13,327 nucleotides of DNA. Source: Rodentolepis nana. Its lineage: Eukaryota; Platyhelminthes; Cestoda; Cyclophyllidea; Hymenolepididae. This document shows, piece after piece, positions 8,801 through 13,327 of this stretch; the first letter of the stretch is position 1; every line of letters starts with the position of its first letter. Position numbers and translations under genes: made by a program. Below the pieces are notes generated by a model. The model did not search any database. It was not told the origin of the DNA and saw only the letters and a program-made list of their open reading frames with translations. The DNA is taken from positions 982-14,308 of the forward strand of contig UZAE01014439.1 in assembly GCA_900617975.1 (NCBI GenBank), written 5' to 3'.

Positions 8801-9740
8801 CCCTATATGTAGGTACTGCGATCATCCGCTTCCGCTCTACTCGTCTCTCAACTCCTCTTCTCAACTCGACCGACCTCAGTGACAATGACACAGTGCTTTC
8901 TCTCTCTCTCTCGACTCGCATTTACCTCTAGACTGACAAACGTGAACAGTCGACCACAGCTGCGTTGCCTTCCTTTCTTCTCTAGATCTCAATTTCTTTC
9001 TCCTCCTGGCTCAATCCCCCCCCTCCCCCTCCCCCTCCAAGACTTGATACCCTGCCTTCCTGGGCCAAATGGCAACTTAATCTTTCTCAGCAATAATCTC
9101 AGGTCTCTCTTACAGTAGCCGTCTTAAACCCCCCTCCTCTTTTCCTTTCTAAGCTCCTTCCCGTCTTGGAAGTGAATAGAAGAAGAACTGATTGCTAACA
9201 CCAACGCTATTATTTCATTCCTGCATGCTTGTGACCCTCAACCTCTCAATGATTGTTCAGCTTGCTCATGTGATGTGGTGCTCTCAGTATCTTTTTTGTA
9301 CTGCTAACTTATCCTCCTCTCCCTTTTCCAGTTCTTCCCACTCACTAGTTAAGAACACCACGAACAAAATGTTGAATGAATTCTTGTCTCAGCGATCATC
9401 TCTAGTAATGCCAGCAATAATTCGTCCACAACCTAGATCTGAACGCGAAAGACAAACGTATTCGCCGACGAGCTTTCGGGCTATGTCACCGAGTTGTCGA
9501 GGTCTGCTAGATGCGTCTGAGTTGGCTTCAGAACCGGCTATCCCTTTTGGATCCGTGGTAATGAAAGTACCACCGCCCTCTCAACGACCTATTTCACCGC
9601 AAGGAAGTGATCGGTCGTCATCACAACACGTCAGCTCGGTTTTTCGTCGACAGAATGTTTCAAGAGCTTCACCGACTCTTGAAAGCTTGAGAGAGGAGAG
9701 CAACACTTCCAGCACGCGACCCAAGTCAACAATCGTTTGA
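2696..9740 (+). CDS. TRAK: Milton/TRAK mitochondrial motor adaptor, 3' ten exons (5' partial)
   Basis: Exons: 2696-2850, 4459-4552, 5437-5619, 6225-6523, 6591-6709, 6748-6979, 7102-7329, 7419-7642, 7804-7846 and 9332-9740. They join in one open frame of 1986 nt (661 residues plus TGA), and every intron is GT-AG. Residues 1 to about 205 match the second half of the HAP1_N coiled coil: LQHTLGMKEELLQ, HRKLQNLEDEN and VRELREMKDKYDE correspond to conserved TRAK segments. Residues 438-461 carry the Milton-domain motif (RLQLVKQLQGSGVLQRWQRLA). In this family the coiled coil binds kinesin-1 and dynein-dynactin, and the central part binds Miro GTPases on the outer mitochondrial membrane. The N-terminus, including the dynein-binding CC1-box region, is not in the window; the family pattern suggests roughly 150-200 residues are missing. 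The gene may be called milton in invertebrates. Exon boundaries are read by eye from splice sites plus frame continuity. Confidence 0.92.
3053..3069. repeat. Poly-C tract C10-A-C6
   Basis: Direct reading: ten C, one A, six C, within a TRAK intron. Confidence 0.9.
3183..3309 (+). repeat. Probable 5'-truncated tRNA-derived SINE
   Basis: GAGTTCGATACC at 3200-3211 fits the RNA polymerase III B box of a tRNA (GGTTCGANNCC), but no tRNA cloverleaf surrounds it. The stretch ends TACTCCCCTTCTTACCAAAAAA at about 3289-3309. A second locus at 10395-10529 has an A box and ends in a similar way (TACTCC, then ACCAAAAAAA). The two look like diverged copies of one SINE family, this one lacking its 5' head. 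This is an eye alignment only. Confidence 0.4.
3340..3351. repeat. Poly-G tract, 12 G
   Basis: Direct reading; lies 30 bases after the SINE fragment, in a TRAK intron. Confidence 0.9.
4459..4552 (+). CDS. TRAK: TRAK exon b: coiled coil
   Basis: Encodes residues 52-83, including SQDDIELIHRKLQNLEDENASIRNT. This corresponds to the LQKKLKDLEEEN-type segment of TRAK HAP1_N domains. The acceptor is TTTCTTTGTAG and the donor GTAAGT at 4553. The first base completes a Thr codon from exon a, and the exon ends on a codon boundary. Confidence 0.9.
4553..5436 (+). other. TRAK intron, 884 nt
   Basis: Contains a G13 run at 4771-4783. On the minus strand near 5370-5392 there is a B-box-like GAGTTCAATTCC, possibly another SINE trace. 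A minus-strand open frame at 4807-5004 is Lys/Arg-rich but has no recognised product. No additional exon could be established. Confidence 0.75.
4771..4783. repeat. Poly-G tract, 13 G
   Basis: Direct reading; the longest homopolymer G run in the window, intronic. Confidence 0.9.
5437..5619 (+). CDS. TRAK: TRAK exon c: coiled coil core
   Basis: 183 nt with both ends on codon boundaries, encoding residues 84-144. It is a continuous heptad-like helix with ECLRKLGDAVVYMKNLSEEQ, parallel to the CVKELRDANVQIASISEEL region of TRAK1, followed by a Gln-rich QQQNQVNALAARSRELE stretch. The acceptor is TTTTCCTCGTTAG and the donor GTATGA at 5620. Because it is a phase 0-0 exon, skipping it would keep the frame and remove 61 residues of coil. 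Confidence 0.92.
5620..6224 (+). other. TRAK intron, 605 nt
   Basis: No exon, repeat or RNA gene could be supported inside it. It ends with TTATTTTAG at 6224. Confidence 0.8.
6225..6523 (+). CDS. TRAK: TRAK exon d: end of coiled coil and start of Ser-rich linker
   Basis: Encodes residues 145-244. VGLTNEMLASKVEELNAVNQNL then VRELREMKDKYDESLTLY aligns with the conserved LTAELRELEDKYAE block that closes the HAP1_N domain. ATIRKLRERSRR marks the end of the coil near residue 205. A Ser/Pro-rich linker (SPISSKSQSHLFSPL) follows. The donor is GTAAGA at 6524 and the exon ends in phase 2. In this family, the end of the coil is the main kinesin-1 heavy-chain contact. Confidence 0.93.
6591..6709 (+). 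CDS. TRAK: TRAK exon e: linker
   Basis: Encodes residues 244-284, a Ser/Asp-rich linker with ESGEWDDPTLDSSGFVSSS and no domain. It is bounded by a 67-nt intron upstream (6524-6590) and a 38-nt intron downstream (6710-6747). It is recognised by frame continuity with its neighbours and by clean GT-AG ends. Confidence 0.85.
6710..6747 (+). other. Very short intron, 38 nt
   Basis: GTATGG to TTTGTTTAG, only 38 nt. Its length is not a multiple of three, and removing it joins two long in-frame coding blocks. If retained, translation would stop at the TAG formed by its last three bases (6745-6747). Confidence 0.85.
6748..6979 (+). CDS. TRAK: TRAK exon f: acidic linker
   Basis: Encodes residues 284-361. 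A strongly acidic patch at about 317-341 contains DLDDPDIDDVMEIDEELGY. The donor is GTATGG at 6980 and the exon ends after two bases of a codon. If the following 122-nt intron is retained, the frame runs on for 18 codons and stops at 7032-7034. The exon lies between the coiled coil and the Milton motif, in the part of family members that contributes to Miro binding; I see no specific motif to prove that here. Confidence 0.87.
7102..7329 (+). CDS. TRAK: TRAK exon g: basic/Pro linker before the Milton motif
   Basis: Encodes residues 361-437, with Arg/Lys/Pro-rich LGRPEKRQPKP and a Pro/Phe-rich end (SVPLFPPPSM). The acceptor is TTTGAAG at 7101; an alternative AG two bases later would break the frame. 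The donor is a consensus GTAAGT at 7330. Confidence 0.85.
7419..7642 (+). CDS. TRAK: TRAK exon h: Milton-domain core motif
   Basis: Encodes residues 437-512. RLQLVKQLQGSGVLQRWQRLA followed by TPSFTAALYERPLSGVASRA corresponds to the best conserved part of the Milton domain in TRAK1, TRAK2 and Drosophila Milton, which has the form LQIVKPLEGSxTLxHWQQLAxPxLGxxLdPRPGV. The Trp and the Arg-Pro pair are kept. The acceptor is TTCTTTTAG and the donor GTAAGT at 7643. This exon makes the family assignment firm. Confidence 0.93.
7804..7846 (+). CDS. TRAK: TRAK exon i: 43-nt microexon
   Basis: Encodes about 14 residues (SKVPQSGEDNKFVP). The acceptor CTTTTGCAG and donor GTAAGT are both strong, and the phases match exon h and the terminal exon. 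Its length is not a multiple of three, so skipping would shift the frame. Confidence 0.78.
7847..9331 (+). other. TRAK last intron, 1485 nt, with CT-rich segment
   Basis: The first 900 bases are AT-rich and empty to my eye. From about 8775 to 9180 the composition changes to CT-rich, with a (TC) run near 8900-8915 and a C8-T-C5-T-C5 tract at 9016-9035. A possible cassette exon lies in this segment and is listed separately. Confidence 0.75.
8986..9102 (+). CDS. Candidate TRAK cassette exon
   Basis: 117 nt after a very good acceptor (TTGCCTTCCTTTCTTCTCTAG), open in exactly the frame needed after exon i and able to join the terminal exon in frame (phase 2 to phase 2). It would add 39 Pro/Leu-rich residues including SIPPLPLPLQDL. 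The donor AG|GTCTCT is weak at positions +3 to +5. I found no homology, so this may be a chance frame in CT-rich sequence. Confidence 0.22.
9332..9740 (+). CDS. TRAK: TRAK terminal exon: Ser/Pro/Arg-rich tail
   Basis: Encodes residues 526-661 and ends TGA at 9738-9740. The acceptor is CCTTTTCCAG. The tail is low complexity and probably disordered, rich in Ser, Pro and Arg, with several SP or TP sites (TYSPTSFRAMSPS, RPISPQGS, RASPTLES). It ends KSTIV, which fits a class I PDZ-binding consensus (S/T-X-V). The open frame continues upstream of 9332, but that part is intron-like and lacks an entry point in phase. Confidence 0.85.
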
Positions 9741-9990
9741 AATATAGTGGCTTCTCATCGCACTTCATTTTCACTCTTACTGTCCAACCATCCTCTTCTT
9801 TACCTTTCGTTTATTATTTTGGTTCGCCCGCCAGATTGTAGTTAAAGAAGAATATGGCCCTCGTGTACATTTTATTTTAAGTATTTCAAAGTAACCATTT
9901 ACATAACTTTCTTACAACCATTCGCTTCGTTTTCCATTATCCGCGAAAATGGTTTTGTGGGTGGGTTTGGGGTGGAGGGGGGTCAACAGT
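9741..9990 (+). other. Presumed TRAK 3' UTR and downstream flank
   Basis: No canonical AATAAA is found for several hundred bases after the stop. The variant AATATA occurs at 9741-9746 and 9995-10000. A GT- and G-rich block at 9951-9985 could serve as the downstream element of a cleavage site. The actual poly(A) site cannot be placed. Confidence 0.45.
9959..9982 (+). other. G-quadruplex motif
   Basis: Four G runs (3, 3, 4 and 6 G) separated by loops T, TTT and TGGA fit the G3+N1-7 rule. It is on the TRAK sense strand about 220 nt after the stop, so it could fold in the transcript or in the DNA near the 3' end. Confidence 0.75.
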
Positions 9991-10394
9991 GAACAATATA
10001 AGGAGCTGAAGAGGCACAAAAGCTAATACTAACGCCATTCAACGCATTGCCCATTAGTATTTCGTTGTATAATGACTTGGAAAGAAATTTGCAAGCAGGC
10101 AAATTGGCAAGTTATACGTGGGTTTGGGCTTCCACTTCGTAGTTTATTACCGTCAAGCTGAATCATATATTGGCAGTTTGTTCCTATAACTATTTGTCAA
10201 CAATGTACAGCAGCTGTATTTCTACTTCCTGAGGCTTGTATTCCAGTAGTTAGGGCCTGATTTTTTTCGGCCAGATGGGCTCTTTTTTAAAAATCAATAT
10301 TGAACAAGAAAAGATAGCCTTTCTTATAGTAATTAATTAAAAAAAACAACCTGGGAAGAAGGTAGTGCCGGGTGTGTTAAGATTATATTGAGGG
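9991..10394. other. Intergenic, nothing identified
   Basis: AT-rich sequence without a supportable frame, repeat or RNA gene. Confidence 0.5.
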
Positions 10395-10529
10395 ATAGCG
10401 CCCCTCTGGTGTATTGGTTAACATGCTAATTTACATAGTCGTGTTTTGCATCACCATTAGAAGGGGATAATCCCATTTAGGTTTGTTTGTTATGGTCATA
10501 TCCGGTGAGAATACTCCTAACCAAAAAAA
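10395..10529 (+). repeat. Probable tRNA-derived SINE
   Basis: TGGTGTATTGG at 10407-10417 fits the tRNA A box (TRGYNNANNNG) and is preceded by GCGCCCCTC, a head typical of tRNA-derived SINEs. A degenerate B box (GTTTTGCATCACC) follows about 37 bases later. The element ends TACTCCTAACC and seven A at 10523-10529. The tail resembles the one at 3289-3309. It is not a functional tRNA gene, as no cloverleaf forms. Confidence 0.45.
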
Positions 10530-11876
10530 TTGAAAATATGGCTCAATGTGAAGGAGTCGGTTAGCCGCTTAATGAGCGGGTAAATCAATTAAAACCATTA
10601 ATCGCCTCCAAGGTCACTAACGCTGCCTATTTTATTTGCGTATCTAAAATAGTTTATGCTCTAACCGGTTCATAAATCCAAGAATAGATCATTGCCGCAA
10701 ATCACAGAAGACATCTCATTTAATCTGTTGATGGGCTGAATTTAGTAATAGCGGGACAGTAAAGAGAATTCAGAATGTATAATTTTAGTCTTAAGTATCT
10801 CGTTCAATTATGCCATCAAAAAATGAGGGAAAATTTATCTCTGCCAAAAAATAAGATCTGATTAAATACTTTCCGTATGAATATTGCAGTGATATGAGTA
10901 ACGTATTAGGCATTGAATGTAGTACTAATTTTTGACCGGGAACGCAAAGAATATAATGAAGAAAATTAACCTTAGTAGTAAAAATAGTATGCACTTCCTA
11001 ATAATAATATGTGGTGTAAATTACAAAGGCCAATAGGATGTGAATGACGTAATCATGTCGGTTTGTTCAAAAAATCAATATAAGCAATGACGCACCTGTG
11101 TTTGAAAAAAGTATATCCACACGTAAACGTAAAGATCAATAGTAGGTAACAACCAGATTAAGGAAATTGATAGAAATTATAAAATTTACTGATTTAACTA
11201 ACGGAAAATTTAATTCTAGTTGACCGTTTATGAATTTATCTTCAATCTGAAAAAAGGGAATATCGGCGTTTGATGTCAGTTTAACAAACAGGATCAAATG
11301 GTGTTGTCCGAACCGAATATTTTTCAACAAAAATGTTCCGAAAAGAGGTCATATACTCGTTTTTGTCTTATCAGCGCAAAAGCTCGAATTTCTCCTACAA
11401 ATACAACATCAATCATTGGAGAAAAGTGGTGACTAGTGGGGAAAGTGGCCACTGCAATTGCGGAATGTCCGCTATTTTCCATCTCCTTCTTAATACAAAC
11501 TTCAGAAGCCAATTCCATCACTCTCTGTGTATTCGCTGAGAAATATATGCGATTACTGAAAATGAATTTCAGCTAAGAAACAAGGTTACATTTTTGGGCT
11601 TGCAAAATAACCACAGGTTTTAATCGCTGAACAACACCTTAACTCACTTAATTGTTTAAATACCTTATTATGGTTGATCTAACAGTTATTGATTATAAAT
11701 TCAGGGCAACTGTATAGTCTTATTGAATTGCTACTTATATTTCGACTAATGTTATTATGAACACAAGAGGTGTGCGATAAACTTACCTCCACGTGGTGCA
11801 ACCTAGGCAACGTAAACTCATACGACAAAAAAGTCAATTAACCGGCAGTTGACTTCTGAATTCAAACTACCATTAC
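10530..11876. other. Intergenic or intronic AT-rich sequence, nothing identified
   Basis: Several open frames of 60-70 codons exist, including overlapping plus and minus frames at 11324-11539, but none has a recognisable product or a good pair of splice sites. If the minus-strand exon at 12072 is real, this could be its first intron. Confidence 0.5.
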
Positions 11877-11921
11877 CTGACTGTATGTCATATTCGGCTA
11901 CCTCCACAGTACTCACCTTAC

Positions 11922-12072
11922 CTCTTTCTCTACCTTCGTGTCTGTCTCTTTTACTTCGATGAACCACTCTTCTGTTTCCCCTCTCGCATTTTTTTCCATT
12001 TTGATGTTTCTCCCCTCTGTGAAGTCCAAAGTCGCTAAATGGCTCAGGATAACTACTCAAAACGTCTGCCAT
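11922..12072 (-). CDS. Candidate first coding exon of an unidentified gene
   Basis: ATG at 12072-12070 opens MADVLSSYPEPFSDFGLHRG, followed by a very basic segment (KKCERGNRRVVHRSKRDR) that looks like a nuclear-localisation or nucleic-acid-contacting stretch. Three good minus-strand donors lie in the frame: AG|GTAAGG with the exon ending at 11922, AAG|GTGAGT ending at 11917, and CAG|GTAATG ending at 11877. Upstream, AAAATTGCAG places an acceptor so that an exon would start at 12099, 27 nt before the ATG, with an in-frame stop region beyond. This layout suits a 5' UTR intron or, in flatworms, a spliced-leader addition site. I do not recognise the protein and no second exon was found. It would be convergent with TRAK. 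Confidence 0.4.
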
Positions 12073-12099
12073 TTGAAATAATAATGAATGCAATTAGCC

Positions 12100-13316
12100 C
12101 TGCAATTTTAACCTAAAACATTAGTACATGACCTTGAGAGTTCATATTCGAGATACTTGGAGCTAATTAAACAATTGATTAGCCGGCTATTTAACATTGG
12201 CAATTGCTTTCTGGATAGCTTAAGAACGTCAACCCAGCAGCATTCAATCCGGAAATCTGCCCAATTCCAACTTTAGTGGCCACAAGAAGGGTTGCATGCA
12301 TCGACTTAATTATTTGCGTTCATTCCAAATTATTATCGTGAAATTTTTCTCTCCCTGTTATTAATAGCCCCAAAGTCGTTGGTTGTGTGTATGAATTATG
12401 AATGCTTTATTGCTTCTAAAAAAGGATTCATTATCTTTTCCCAATCTCGTTTATTATGTAAACTAAGTAACCACCCATAGGCAGGAAAGCTAATTTTATA
12501 TATGGCGATGATGAGCATAGTTTACTTTTTACTGTGAGGGATTGAGAGAGGAGTTTGGAGGAAGAGGACTGGAAGAGGTGGGACATCTTGAATCTCCAAT
12601 TTTCTTGCCTTTACCTTCTCCCAAGGGAGGCAATTTGACGAAGATAATTAAACATTAAACTTTCACCCATTTTGGCAAAGCAAAAAAGGCACGAAGTATC
12701 TTTTCTTCCTCGTAAACAGGTAATTTTGGTAAATTGCAACTTTTAAAACTCACTAGCTAGCAAATATCGTTGCATTTACCTCTATTGGCATACTTCCACG
12801 AGCGATTTACTACTTGCTACTGTATAAAATAAATGCTAGTTTAGGGGGAATAATAATTTACGTTGAGTGTGCTTTGCTAACTTAAAATTTTTTGGCTCTT
12901 CCACCTCTGCTGCAGCAGGACCGACCATAATAGGAAACTGGTCGAAAGCACCAAGTATTGTTAGATAGGTATTTACTACTCTTGAATTTTGAACAATCCT
13001 AGACCGGAATTGAAAGCATGTAGTCTATTTGACACCTAAACTTTAATCTCAGGAACTGTTTGAACTGCTTCCCTTAATTCTCTTTCATTGAACTTTTACC
13101 TCGCCGAATTTAGTTGCTTCCCACAGTTGGAAAATGCCCATTTTCATCGTATTTAGGTACTTATAATGCTACAAGTAGTATCAATGACGAATTCAACAAA
13201 TAGTTTATTTTATTTATTTATATATATCAAATGGCAGGCGTCTTGATGGTTATCATTAGCCCTTTAGTTGACTTCAGGCTTCACAGAGGGGAAGGAACAT
13301 CAAAGTGAAAAAAGTT
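12100..13316. other. Flanking AT-rich sequence, nothing identified
   Basis: No gene, repeat family or RNA is recognised. A purine-rich block (GAGAGAGGAG...GGAAGAGG) lies at about 12540-12580, and a TTTATTTATTTATATATAT low-complexity stretch lies near 13205-13227. If the minus-strand exon at 12072 is real, its promoter or 5' UTR intron would be here. Confidence 0.5.
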
Positions 13317-13327
13317 GGGGGGGGGGG
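13317..13327. repeat. Poly-G tract at window end
   Basis: Eleven G close the window, mirroring the poly-C run at the start. Confidence 0.9.

Noticed and set aside
9192..9331. Upstream part of the open frame that contains the terminal TRAK exon
   Set aside because: It lies before a good acceptor at 9330-9331 with a pyrimidine tract, has intron-like composition, and the phase from exon i requires entry at 9332.
11324..11539. Overlapping plus and minus open frames of about 65 codons
   Set aside because: Both are open over the same bases, neither has homology I recognise, and no splice pair links them to the minus-strand exon at 12072.
1..13327. CRISPR array, bacterial operon or viral gene cluster
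   Set aside because: No regularly spaced direct repeats, no compact multi-gene coding, and clear spliceosomal introns throughout the only confident gene.

Overview
This is nuclear DNA from a bilaterian animal. The central region holds a multi-exon gene in standard code with GT-AG introns, surrounded by AT-rich non-coding sequence and decayed transposon fragments. One 38-nt intron, several other small introns and long G/C homopolymers next to large AT-rich introns would fit a parasitic flatworm such as a tapeworm or fluke. That placement is inference, because no diagnostic marker is present.

Layout. At 1-550 there is a poly-C tract and an unrecognised minus-strand open frame (164-547). At about 1640-2370 lies a dead Tc1/mariner element of the D,D34D (mariner) type, broken by frameshifts, stops and an internal deletion. 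Positions 2696-9740 carry ten plus-strand exons of a Milton/TRAK (trafficking kinesin-binding protein) gene. The ten exons join in one frame to 1986 nt, 661 codons plus stop. The 5' exons, which should encode the protein N-terminus and the start of the HAP1_N coiled coil, lie outside the window to the left. Downstream of the stop there is a strong G-quadruplex motif (9959-9982) and a probable tRNA-derived SINE (about 10395-10529). A related SINE fragment sits in the first large intron (about 3183-3309). At 11922-12072, on the minus strand, is a candidate first coding exon of an unidentified neighbouring gene, with a splice acceptor shortly upstream of its ATG. The rest up to 13327 shows nothing I can identify and ends in a poly-G run.

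Function. The one confidently identified gene encodes a mitochondrial motor adaptor. The TRAK/Milton family links Miro on the outer mitochondrial membrane to kinesin-1 and dynein. The exons present cover the second half of the HAP1_N coiled coil, an acidic linker, the conserved Milton-domain motif and a low-complexity Ser/Pro/Arg tail ending in a PDZ-ligand-like STIV.

No operon, CRISPR array, RNA gene or clearly novel multi-gene system is visible. The points most worth checking are a possible cassette exon at 8986-9102, intron-retention isoforms that would separate the coiled coil from the Milton domain, and the unidentified minus-strand exon at 12 kb.
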